Assembly: GCF_016481275.1 (NCBI RefSeq)
Contig: NZ_JAEMNW010000001.1
Location: 992,001-1,056,000, forward strand
From: Antrihabitans auranticaus
GTDB taxonomy: Bacteria > Actinomycetota > Actinomycetes > Mycobacteriales > Mycobacteriaceae
Direction: 5' to 3'
DNA: 64,000 bases
The position numbers were made by a program, and so were the translations under genes. The notes under the pieces were generated by a model, which did not search any database, was not told where the DNA came from, and saw nothing but the letters and a program-made list of their open reading frames with translations. Positions 34,546 to 41,376 of the stretch are shown here, piece after piece. Position 1 is the first letter of the stretch. Each line of letters starts with the position of its first letter.

Positions 34546-34689
34546 TTACCGCTGATCGGCCTCGGAGGAGAACCACGAACAGTCATCTTCTACGGCTTCC
34601 AAATACCTGTCTAGGAAAGTTGGAACGTGCTCCCCACTCAGCTCAAGGACGTGACCGCTTGTAAAGTGAATACTTACGCCTTTACTCAT
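34546..34689 (-). CDS. 47-residue hypothetical protein
   Basis: The ATG overlaps the stop of the HAD phosphatase gene (TAATG). The product starts MSKGVSIHFTSGHVLELSGE and is acidic at the end. Coupling supports a real gene that works with the upstream pair. Confidence 0.5.
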   Translation of the reverse strand: MSKGVSIHFTSGHVLELSGEHVPTFLDRYLEAVEDDCSWFSSEADQR

Positions 34690-35117
34690 TAGAAATCCCC
34701 CTCAGCGACCTGTAAACATCTCAGGCCGAGTTCATTTCGCCACATGTCTACCACTTGGTTGCGATCGTCGAGCACTAAGCGAACGTTGTATTTTCCCTTT
34801 ACGTGTTGTTCGTACAACTCCCGTTTGATGACGCTGTCTTTGCGCGTGTCACCAGCAGGCCGCATAAGGAGGAATTCGTACTCGACGCCGTTCTTCGTGA
34901 GCCACGCTTCAGTTTCCGGTCGACACACATCATCGCGACCACTCATCAGTACTACCGGCGTACGGAGGTCGCAGAGCAGCCCGTAGACGGTCAGGTCTAG
35001 CTCATCTTCGCCAACAAACTTCCAGGCATACGGCGCTAGCTTCCCGAACCGCTGTCGGGTTGTCATGTGAGCAAGAGTGCCGTCGATGTCGCACAACACG
35101 ATGTCAGGCAGGCTCAT
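34689..35117 (-). CDS. HAD-family phosphatase, polynucleotide 3'-phosphatase-like
   Basis: A 142-residue protein with HAD motif I LCDIDGTLA (Asp10 and Asp12), motif II LMSGRDD, the Lys region RKDSVIKRELY and motif IV LVLDDRNQVVD. Its length and R-x-x-D loop fit the phosphatase domain of T4 polynucleotide kinase, which removes 3' phosphates at broken RNA or DNA ends. The kinase domain is absent. It overlaps the RlaP-type nucleotidyltransferase gene by four bases, which suggests a shared RNA end-healing task. Nucleotide phosphatase activity is the alternative. Confidence 0.75.
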   Translation of the reverse strand: MSLPDIVLCDIDGTLAHMTTRQRFGKLAPYAWKFVGEDELDLTVYGLLCDLRTPVVLMSGRDDVCRPETEAWLTKNGVEYEFLLMRPAGDTRKDSVIKRELYEQHVKGKYNVRLVLDDRNQVVDMWRNELGLRCLQVAEGDF

Positions 35118-35797
35118 ACGTCAGTGCTCCTGTAGGCGCGGTAGATGAAGCCTTCGATCCACTCAATGTCAGGCCGCGACTTCTCGGCGTTCTTCCAGTT
35201 CCGCGTCACCTCTGCTTGTAGCGCAGTGAAACGTTCAGTGCACTCTGGGATGTACTTGTCGTCCCAGCCAGCCTTGATCGTCAACAGGAACGCTCGCAGA
35301 TCAGGATCTGTTATCTGGCAGGGAAACTCGCCAGTTCGAAGGAACTCTGAGCACTGCCAAAGAACTCGGCAGTAGGCGATGGCAAACTTGCTGGTTCGCC
35401 GTTGATCCTTCCGCCCAATGTCGTCGAATAGCTCCATCTTGTTGAGCTGATTTGATGCGTACCCACGAGAAGCCATGACGACCTTGTCCGTATCAATGAA
35501 TTTGCGCCAGTTGGCGCGCATCTCGTCGGCTATCGGTGTCGTTTCGATGATCTGATCGCTGAAGAAGACCTCGAGAATCGTGGCGTTCCCGTGGATCGCC
35601 TGCTTGCAGAAATCGGCCAGCTCGTAGCTGGTGTTGTCCTCGTCACCCTCGATCCAGGTCGTGTTTTTCAGAGTTGCGAACGGCGAGAGAACTGACTTCA
35701 AGTCGTGGATATGCACGCCGCGATAGTCATAGTCAGAGTGTTCATTAGCTAACCCATGGAGACGGCTACCGACGAGCACCTTAGTGAGCTGTTTCAT
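35114..35797 (-). CDS. RlaP/YcgL-type predicted nucleotidyltransferase
   Basis: A 227-residue protein with the polymerase-beta superfamily signature GSRLHGLANEHSDYDYRG (Gly10-Ser11 and Asp22, Asp24 for metal), which is typical of the RNA-repair-associated RlaP family. A helical C-terminal region includes SRGYASNQLNKMEL. Together with the 3'-phosphatase-like neighbour it suggests repair or tailing of RNA ends. A ligase is not seen nearby, so the pathway is incomplete or relies on the host. Confidence 0.8.
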   Translation of the reverse strand: MKQLTKVLVGSRLHGLANEHSDYDYRGVHIHDLKSVLSPFATLKNTTWIEGDEDNTSYELADFCKQAIHGNATILEVFFSDQIIETTPIADEMRANWRKFIDTDKVVMASRGYASNQLNKMELFDDIGRKDQRRTSKFAIAYCRVLWQCSEFLRTGEFPCQITDPDLRAFLLTIKAGWDDKYIPECTERFTALQAEVTRNWKNAEKSRPDIEWIEGFIYRAYRSTDV

Positions 35798-35826
35798 TCA
35801 TTTGTTCTCCTACAAAAACCATCTCA

Positions 35827-35862
35827 GCTACTGCAGGAGCCTCGCAGTGCTCCTGCAGTAGC
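35827..35862. terminator. Long perfect hairpin between two leftward genes
   Basis: A 14-bp perfect inverted repeat (35827-35840 with 35849-35862) and 8-base loop. There is no long T run on the minus strand, so it may be a weak terminator or an RNA-stability or processing element controlling genes below 35797. Confidence 0.6.
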
Positions 35863-35872
35863 CAGTTAAAAA

Positions 35873-36154
35873 TTACTGATACTTCTTCACCGTCTCTTGG
35901 GTGATCACATGCTGACGCGCATCGCCAGTGAGGTTCGCGAACAGGAACCATCCGTAGCCGACGCCGAGCTGGAACGCGATGAGCGCAACGAGGAAGACGT
36001 ATGCGTGAGACTTGAACCAGGCCTTGCATTGTGAAGCGCGAGATGGTTTCGGTGCCTCGGCTAGCTCTGGTCGGCGCTGAGCCACAGGTGCGGTGGACTG
36101 TGCCTTGCGAGTTCGTTTGTATGGTGATGTGGTGTTTGATTGTTTGTTGGTCAT
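35873..36154 (-). CDS. Single-pass membrane protein
   Basis: A 93-residue protein with a basic disordered N-terminus of about 45 residues, one membrane helix (about 50-72) and a short C-terminus, so probably a cytoplasmic basic tail. It is the first gene of the leftward block after the structured leader at 36183-36400. Function unknown. Confidence 0.6.
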   Translation of the reverse strand: MTNKQSNTTSPYKRTRKAQSTAPVAQRRPELAEAPKPSRASQCKAWFKSHAYVFLVALIAFQLGVGYGWFLFANLTGDARQHVITQETVKKYQ

Positions 36155-36182
36155 TGGTTCTTACCCTCGGGCGAGTGCCCTT

Positions 36183-36400
36183 TTAAATGTTGTGCATCAA
36201 CCAGTCGAAACCATCTAGGTAAGGGTGGGCATCACCTAGACGGATGCGACTGGTTGTGTCATACCCAGCACGGGGATGAGTTTCCATTTCTGGACGCCGT
36301 AACGTGAACAACTCATCGTGCCGCTTACCAACCAGGAGTGGTTGTAGGGGGGATACCCCGTGCCGAGTACGACTGCTTTTTAAACTTGATAACCGCAACT
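36183..36400 (-). other. Structured leader region upstream of the leftward early block
   Basis: Gene-free and rich in helices: CAACCAGTCG with CGACTGGTTG (10 bp); GCACG-ATGAGTT with AACTCAT-CGTGC (12 bp with a 3-base bulge); CAACCA with TGGTTG; and a GGGG/CCCC hairpin. It lies between the repeat element at 36413 and the first leftward gene, so it would form the 5' untranslated RNA. A 71-codon frame across it is not believable. It may be an attenuator or regulatory RNA. Confidence 0.45.
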
Positions 36401-36412
36401 GGTTATAGTCTC

Positions 36413-36500
36413 AGTATTACAAATTGTGATACAAAAGTCAATACAAAGTAGTTTAGATCGACCATGTAGCTGTGGAAAACCTACCCCTAACAGATTCGCC
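36413..36500 (+). repeat. Iteron-like element, copy 1
   Basis: It contains AGTATTACAAATTGTGATAC with three TACAA repeats at 12-base spacing, GTTTAGA, CTGTGGAAAAC (DnaA-box-like) and ACAGATTCGCC. The same parts occur at 39934-40002 and, inverted, at 40856-40923. This copy lies between divergent genes 36154 and 36539 and is probably a binding site controlling both. Confidence 0.75.
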
Positions 36501-36538
36501 TATTTGCCCGGCTAATCGCCATTTGGGAAAATTGACGT

Positions 36539-36724
36539 ATGGCGAATCCCGAGTACTTCCTCGTAAAAGCGCACTTCATTGGCGGCAGGCATCCCGATGC
36601 ATGGATGCTGTTTAAGTTCGAGGATGGCCAGTACGAGATCATCGGGGATGGTAACGCCGAGTGGGCGCAGCAGATAGCTGCCGAGTACGACCTGCCAGAC
36701 CGCGAGCATCTTGGGAGAAAGTAA
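36539..36724 (+). CDS. Small hypothetical protein
   Basis: A 61-residue acidic protein (starts MANPEYFLVKAHFIGGRHPD) just right of repeat copy 1, with no clear ribosome binding site, and ended by the terminator at 36725-36786. It could be read from a leaderless or very short-leader transcript. No family recognised. Confidence 0.6.
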   Translation: MANPEYFLVKAHFIGGRHPDAWMLFKFEDGQYEIIGDGNAEWAQQIAAEYDLPDREHLGRK

Positions 36725-36786
36725 AAAACACCCCTTTGTATTTGTGAGCGAGTGGAGGGTAGTTACTGGCTCACAGGGGTGCTTTT
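36725..36786 (+). terminator. Terminator with nested stem
   Basis: The outer stem 36725-36735 with 36775-36786 (CACCCCT/AGGGGTG flanked by A and T runs) encloses a second 7-bp stem TGTGAGC/GCTCACA, ending in TTTT. It ends the gene 36539-36724. Confidence 0.8.
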
Positions 36787-36827
36787 ACCTAACATAAGAA
36801 AGTTAGAATAGGGGGTATAAGGTACAG

Positions 36828-36930
36828 CTACATCAACGTGGTGTAGTTGGGATTAGTTAAGCATGAACAGTAGGTTAATTCAAGATGCCAAGTACAAGCC
36901 GCCCCGAACCAACAAGGGCGGCTTTCTGTT
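36828..36930 (+). ncRNA. Candidate small RNA between two terminators
   Basis: No reading frame. A TATAAG -10-like element (36816-36821) is followed by a hairpin (CTACA/TGTAG, 36828-36846) and a strong terminator with a 9-bp AAGCCGCCC/GGGCGGCTT stem (36896-36924). The unit would give an RNA of about 100 nt. No -35 is convincing; a stretch holding only a promoter-like element and a terminator is otherwise unexplained. Confidence 0.4.
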
Positions 36931-37004
36931 GCGGTGGGCACCCGCCATTCCATTATACAAGATGGCTACCGTTATCTGTCGGTCACAAGTACTAAGCTGA
37001 AGCC

Positions 37005-37424
37005 ATGAACACAGAACAGAACAATAAGCCAGAAGTGCCGACCAACCTGAAGCTGCTGGACTACCCGAAGAAGTGGCTCAAGGAAGAGGCCTTCTGGAAG
37101 GACATCGTTACCCGCACCTGCTCAGTCCTGATCGCCAGCCTCATCATCTACGTTGTGGCACTCGGGTCGGGCACGATCTCTAGTCCTCCGGTCACAGCGT
37201 TCCTGCGTGGTGTTGTCCAGGCGATTGGGATCACTGGGATCGCTGCTGCGGCTGGTGGGCTCGTGATCGGGCACTACACCGGAGTGGCGATGAAGAAGGG
37301 GTACCACAAGCTCGCAATTGGCATCGTCGCGGTTGTGGGTATCGTCGGCCTGGCCTGCACCGCGTATGTGCTCGTGGACTTCATCCAGTTCCTATTCACA
37401 CATGAGCAGCTCAACTGGATCTGA
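37005..37424 (+). CDS. Membrane protein with three predicted helices
   Basis: A 139-residue protein with a soluble 40-residue N-terminus and three hydrophobic segments (about residues 40-57, 65-90 and 103-130). It is a lone rightward gene next to the structured RNA region. It could be a lysogenic-conversion or exclusion gene; no family recognised. Confidence 0.6.
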   Translation: MNTEQNNKPEVPTNLKLLDYPKKWLKEEAFWKDIVTRTCSVLIASLIIYVVALGSGTISSPPVTAFLRGVVQAIGITGIAAAAGGLVIGHYTGVAMKKGYHKLAIGIVAVVGIVGLACTAYVLVDFIQFLFTHEQLNWI

Positions 37425-37656
37425 CCCACGCTAAGTACTCCCTTCTTTCTACGTGTGAAACGCGGGGAGTTAGTACTGAAGCATTACCTGAGTGGGTGCG
37501 GATCGTCGTCATCAGGCATAGCTTGACTACCAACTCCCCTTACATAGCGTTCTAGCTGAACTTACATATCACAGATGAGAGTTCAGTTGATTGCTTACAT
37601 ACGGCTCGGGTGATGTTGTCTGTTGAAGGCATGCGAGAGACGGCAAAACGCTTATA
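37425..37656 (+). other. Gene-free stretch with stems
   Basis: No gene. ACCCAC/GTGGGT encloses CTCCC/GGGAG near 37425-37500, which may terminate the membrane-protein gene. CTGAACT/AGTTCAG pairs near 37555-37588. The stretch ends at the converging gene 37657. Confidence 0.4.
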
Positions 37657-37908
37657 TTAACCTAGTATTCTGTAAGAGGTTTGTTTATTCCATTTTACCC
37701 TATCGAAAGTTGGATCGTACTCAGATAGTACGTCACCCATCGAAGATATTAAGCTATCTAGTGTTGTATGAGGGTCAGTATAATCAACGTCTGAATCTAC
37801 TACTATGCCCGCCCTTTTATCACTTTCTGAACTTACTATCCACATTCCTGCGTTCTTTAACTCGTAAGCTATATCTTCTATGACACTCTTGCTTATATTT
37901 TTAGCCAT
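37657..37908 (-). CDS. Hypothetical protein
   Basis: An 83-residue acidic soluble protein (starts MAKNISKSVIEDIAYELKNA) behind a good AAGGAGAA ribosome binding site. It is divergent from the large structured RNA region. No family recognised. Confidence 0.65.
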   Translation of the reverse strand: MAKNISKSVIEDIAYELKNAGMWIVSSESDKRAGIVVDSDVDYTDPHTTLDSLISSMGDVLSEYDPTFDRVKWNKQTSYRILG

Positions 37909-37929
37909 GTGTGTTCTCCTTGAGATTAT

Positions 37930-39068
37930 GCTTTACCGTCTCACAGCTACCTTCAATCCTTTAGAACACGTAAGAGGGTAGGACGTTTTACACAGGTTCG
38001 TGACGAACTTTTGGATTATCCTCTGTGTGTCCTTGCGGCGCTGTTGCAACAGGTTAGACGTTTTACCCCGACGTCTTGCGGTTTCCGCCTTACCCTCTTA
38101 TGTATTCTAAAGTCGTTATAGACAGACCGGCACTAGCAGCACCGTAACCTTCGTCCCTAGTGCTCCGCCACACGGAGATCATCTACTAGCACCAGTCCAT
38201 CTATAACTCAGACTATATAGGTTGTGCAACAGCATGGTAGCTAGTAGTAAGCATGGCTCGCGTAGGGATTGGCTCGAAAGCCGCACACTGCCGCAGATCA
38301 CTCTTTTGGCTGCCCTCTTACTACTAGCTGGACTATGTAAGCGCTGAACACGAATCGTCCAACCAGGGACAGTGCTCGCCTTCTTACATAGCCATGTTGA
38401 ACATATAAGGCAGGGATTTGCCGAGAAGGCAGAGAACCTTTGTTCAAGCTTTTTACGTCAACAGACGTTACTCGTATAGTCACCCTGCATATCTTCTCTC
38501 ACTGGCACCGTCTGTACGCAGGATGCAATGTACGGATACTTACCATCCCCGTGAAACTGTTCGTCAACGATCTACGCGCCTCGGACGAGTCACGCTACCT
38601 ATTATGAGAAGACTTGTTGCGCTCTATAGCGTCTACCTATTCCGCCACTTATATGTCCATGTTGCTGCACAACCAGATTGTTAAGGTAGTTACGTTGATG
38701 ATCCCTTATACCCTCAGTATAAAGCAGACTTTACGATAGCCTAAAACGTTGAGCTGTATTTACCGGCGTATGCTTTATGTCCTCGCCAGAAGCCAACAGT
38801 CAGGGACTCCCCAGGACATACAAAGAAAGCACCCCTTACGGAGTGCTTGACCTAACTAGTTCACTTCTAATTATAACAAAAAGTGACTTGGTTGCAATAC
38901 CGTAAGGATAGATTCTAGGAGCAACCAGACTTTGAACTAGTTAGGTTGCTGTAATCCATTTAAACACACTTGACGTATTTCTCCAAGGCCTTCATAATCC
39001 CTACCCAGTCCACCGTGACACCCTTGTGGCACAAAGTAGGCCCGCCGAGTACTAGGCGGGCTTTGTGT
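37930..39068 (+). ncRNA. Large candidate structured RNA, about 1.1 kb
   Basis: No credible gene in 1.1 kb, but many helices. Main ones: 37962-37980 with 38091-38109 (19 nt, 17 Watson-Crick pairs); 38239-38251 with 38317-38329 (13 perfect); 38333-38341 with 38383-38391 (9); 38221-38237 with 38657-38673 (17 nt, 15 Watson-Crick plus one G-U, spanning over 400 nt); 38776-38783 with 38813-38820 (8); 38851-38863 with 38933-38945 (13 perfect). Many small stem-loops lie inside. A TATGCT -10-like element lies at 37927-37932 and a rightward terminator at 39040-39068. Size, complexity and phage context recall the large ornate phage RNAs GOLLD and ROOL; identity is untested. Strand is inferred from the terminator. 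Confidence 0.6.
39040..39068 (+). terminator. Rightward terminator closing the structured RNA region
   Basis: GCCCGCC/GGCGGGC, a perfect 7-bp GC stem with 8-base loop, is followed by CTTTGTGTTTGTTT. A CCAC/GTGG hairpin lies just upstream (39010-39029). The T-rich tail is on the plus strand only. This is the main clue for the direction of the RNA. Confidence 0.85.
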
Positions 39069-39123
39069 TTGTTTATACGGCCTTCTGTATCTGCTTGATG
39101 GATAGGCCATCCATAGACCGCCG

Positions 39124-39342
39124 CTATGCTGAACCCGCTAGATCAAAGTTCCAGGTGTGGGTTGGGACACTGGTTTTTCTGAATGTCACTGTCACCAGTA
39201 CTTCGCCGTCACTGTCGCGTAACAGGCTGTATGTGAAACCGCGACCGTTCTTGGTTAGATGTGAACCCGAACAATCTATTCCGACCTCTTTACAGAAGTT
39301 AAGTGCGTCCAGAAGGGCTAGGTTGAAAAGTACGTCTTTCAT
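39124..39342 (-). CDS. Hypothetical protein
   Basis: A 72-residue protein coupled to the YopX gene by a four-base overlap; slightly hydrophobic N-terminal helix, then beta strands. No family recognised. Confidence 0.6.
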   Translation of the reverse strand: MKDVLFNLALLDALNFCKEVGIDCSGSHLTKNGRGFTYSLLRDSDGEVLVTVTFRKTSVPTHTWNFDLAGSA

Positions 39343-39707
39343 TGTCGTTCCTCCAGCAATTCAGGGTTTTCGTAGATGTTGCCGATGACTTCATTCTGAC
39401 CATCAAACGGTGGCACGTTCCATCCGACGATTTCATCGTCACCCTGGATTCCCCACTCAACAACAAACGGACCGTAACCGTTCCATGTACGGTATATGTC
39501 ACCCTCATAAATCTCTACGCCGTTCTTGTCCTTGATGCCGGTGTATTGCATGAAGTAAAACAATGAGTCATAAAACCGACCATCAGCCCAACGCAACTTC
39601 AATGGGCCGACGTTATCATGATGTAAATATAGGGGGTTGGGACCTTCTCCTGGGAATACCATCCAATTGTTAACGCTGTCCCACGCCCTAAACTTAATCT
39701 CTCTCAT
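39339..39707 (-). CDS. YopX-family protein
   Basis: A 122-residue protein with the YopX pattern: the N-terminal MREIKFRAWDSVNNWMVFPG, QYTGIKDKNGVEIYEGDIYR in the middle and VIGNIYENPELLEERQ at the end. YopX proteins are common in phages of Gram-positive bacteria and of unknown function. Confidence 0.9.
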   Translation of the reverse strand: MREIKFRAWDSVNNWMVFPGEGPNPLYLHHDNVGPLKLRWADGRFYDSLFYFMQYTGIKDKNGVEIYEGDIYRTWNGYGPFVVEWGIQGDDEIVGWNVPPFDGQNEVIGNIYENPELLEERQ

Positions 39708-39895
39708 AACTGCTCCCCCTGATCCAACCCGTCTCTCAACAGATCATCCAATGAAGCAGTGGCAGCGAAAAGAAACCCGTCGACATCTTTTACACCGAGA
39801 GCTTTACCTAATTCTTCGATCGCCTGATCCACTTTGCGGATGGCGACTTTCTGCTCGTCCGTGAAGTTTCCGTTTTCGTACTGGTCGATGCTCAT
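39704..39895 (-). CDS. Small acidic protein
   Basis: A 63-residue acidic protein, first of three overlapping leftward genes. A GGGGAAC ribosome binding site precedes the ATG, and repeat copy 2 lies 40 bases upstream, where its promoter should be. Confidence 0.6.
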   Translation of the reverse strand: MSIDQYENGNFTDEQKVAIRKVDQAIEELGKALGVKDVDGFLFAATASLDDLLRDGLDQGEQL

Positions 39896-39933
39896 ATTGA
39901 GTTGTTCCCCTGATTAGCTTTGGTTCTATATCT

Positions 39934-40002
39934 AGTATTACAAATTGTAATACAAAATACAATAGCTAGCGGTTTAGAACCTGTGGAAAACTAGACAGTA
40001 AA
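39934..40002 (+). repeat. Iteron-like element, copy 2 (left inverted copy)
   Basis: AGTATTACAAATTGTAATAC, GTTTAGA and CTGTGGAAAACTAGACAGTA, the last part being identical over 22 bases (39981-40002) to the inverse of 40856-40877. It covers the 3' end of the Replic_Relax gene and the promoter region of the gene at 39895. Confidence 0.8.
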
Positions 40003-40754
40003 TGCACCTCAAACAGATTAGCGGGAACCTCCGCATCGATAATCCATTTCTTTAACTGCCTGAGCCTCTTGTCGTCCTCCACAAGCCATAACACGCGACG
40101 AACCCGGTATGTACTCCACTTATTCGGTATGCCGCTGCGCTCGGCCTCTGCTTGCTGCTCTTTGATGTACTGATGCACGTAGGCGTATCGCTGTAGTTTG
40201 GCTTTGATCTTTCCTATGTTTTCGGTAGCAAGGTCGACCTCAACCCAATAGCGCCATCTGTGGCGAAACTCAGGCACACGCACGTCGAGGTAAAGATCAG
40301 GATCAATCTCAACGCCGCCGATCTGTTCGGCGCTGTACGGGTCGGTTGTCGTGTCGCTGGCTTCTTCTAACCAACCGTCACGGAAGGCCTGGATAGCTGA
40401 GATGTACACCTCGGCAACCTGAACCTTGTGCCGTTCGGGATACACAGCCTTGATCAGCCGGTACTCACCAACCCCGTAGGCCTTGTGTCCTTCCCTGGTC
40501 AGTTGGTAGTAGTTCTCAGCATTGCCACCACGGGAACCGCCAGGTGCAGGAGTCTCGATGACCCGCAGCATGTTTGCTCCTACGCACCTAATTAGAGAGC
40601 GCTTGCGTGGTGTATCCGACACGTCATGGAAGTGGAGGAAATTTACTTGGCTTGTTCGGAGCAGTCTGAAGCGCCCCACATCCCGCAGCATGGCGACATC
40701 CCGGTCGAAAAGTGACACATCTACATAGTAGAGCGCACTAGTCCGACCGGCCAT
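39966..40754 (-). CDS. Replication-relaxation (Replic_Relax) family protein
   Basis: A 262-residue protein with a winged-helix-like N-terminus (VGRFRLLRTSQVNFL... NYYQLTREGHKAYGV) and the conserved VRVPEFRHRWRYWVEVDLATENIGKIKAKLQRY region of the family, resembling the catalytic core of restriction-like nucleases. Members are found on plasmids and conjugative elements, often with TraG-like ATPases. I choose the ATG at 40754 for its strong GGGGGGA ribosome binding site; a GTG at 40826 is possible. It is flanked by inverted repeat copies 2 and 3. The role in replication or relaxation is a family prediction. Confidence 0.85.
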   Translation of the reverse strand: MAGRTSALYYVDVSLFDRDVAMLRDVGRFRLLRTSQVNFLHFHDVSDTPRKRSLIRCVGANMLRVIETPAPGGSRGGNAENYYQLTREGHKAYGVGEYRLIKAVYPERHKVQVAEVYISAIQAFRDGWLEEASDTTTDPYSAEQIGGVEIDPDLYLDVRVPEFRHRWRYWVEVDLATENIGKIKAKLQRYAYVHQYIKEQQAEAERSGIPNKWSTYRVRRVLWLVEDDKRLRQLKKWIIDAEVPANLFEVHLLSSFPQVLNR

Positions 40755-40855
40755 GCCAACATCCCCCCTGGTCAGCGGGCCTACGGGTGTACCGCGATGG
40801 ATTGAGTTGAGGATGGGTTGGGACACACCAGTTCATTGCCTCTTTATCTTATTCT

Positions 40856-40923
40856 TTTACTGTCTAGTTTTCCACAGCTCTAATCATTTTTGTATTGCAT
40901 TTTGTACTACCATTTGTAATACT
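40856..40923 (-). repeat. Iteron-like element, copy 3 (right inverted copy)
   Basis: Minus strand: AGTATTACAAATGGTAGTAC with TACAA units at 12-base spacing, then TTAGAG and CTGTGGAAAACTAGACAGTA. It lies between the divergent Replic_Relax gene and the ribbon-helix-helix gene at 41040, so probably an operator or origin element. Confidence 0.8.
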
Positions 40924-41039
40924 AAAAGTAATACCGGCAACGCAGAGCAACATTGCAGTCTGGACAGTCACCCCGGTAGAACTAATATCAAACGTCAATC
41001 ACCACAGGGGGTCATCATCTATCAAAGGAAAATCATAGT

Positions 41040-41273
41040 ATGAAGACAACAAGCGATCCAGTGTCATTCAGGCCGTCGAAGATCAGGCGACAAGCGATGC
41101 AAATCTATCAAGACAAGATGGGTCTCAAACGCACGCAGGTAATCAACGACGCCCTCACAGACTTCGAGCCGATACGAAAGATCGAGCGCAAGCTGATTGA
41201 TAAGAAACTAAAGCAAGAGGAGAACCAACATGCGAGAAAGGAACGATCCCTGGGTGTATCGGACAGGCAGTAG
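41040..41273 (+). CDS. Ribbon-helix-helix-like DNA-binding protein
   Basis: A 77-residue basic protein. SDPVSFRPSKIRRQAMQIYQ followed by KMGLKRTQVINDALTDF fits an Arc/CopG-type strand-helix-helix. Such dimers bind short tandem repeats. The adjacent repeat element with TACAA units every 12 bases is an obvious candidate target, so this may control the early region or partition. An AAAGGAAAA ribosome binding site precedes the ATG. Confidence 0.65.
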   Translation: MKTTSDPVSFRPSKIRRQAMQIYQDKMGLKRTQVINDALTDFEPIRKIERKLIDKKLKQEENQHARKERSLGVSDRQ

Positions 41274-41376
41274 CCGCCGAACACCGAGCGTTTACACCGC
41301 CAGGCGACGTAGCTTCGCCAAGCCCAGCCTGTTTGCCTTGCTCTTCAGCAAGGTGAAGCAATGGTTGACTCGATAG
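41230..41376 (+). CDS. 48-residue basic protein in an overlapping frame
   Basis: Starts MRERNDPWVYRTGSSRRTPS behind an AGAGGAG ribosome binding site; overlaps the end of the upstream gene by 44 bases and the start of the ERF gene by 16. Strongly basic. The good ribosome site supports translation. Confidence 0.45.
   Translation: MRERNDPWVYRTGSSRRTPSVYTARRRSFAKPSLFALLFSKVKQWLTR

Noticed and set aside
36183-36398. 71-codon minus-strand frame
   Set aside because: Lies in the structured leader and is explained by helices; no ribosome site.
37623-38684. Short frames within the structured RNA region (37623-37883, 38298-38483, 38418-38684)
   Set aside because: No ribosome sites, overlapping helices on both strands, and compositions unlike the neighbouring phage proteins.
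37930-39068. A cluster of phage tRNA genes in the gene-free region
   Set aside because: I looked for T-loop GTTCRANNC patterns with matching acceptor stems and found none; only the tRNA at 48528 is complete.
39934-40923. Inverted copies as ends of a transposon carrying the Replic_Relax gene
   Set aside because: No transposase, no target-site duplication, and a third copy at 36413 sits in a promoter region; operator or origin function is more economical.
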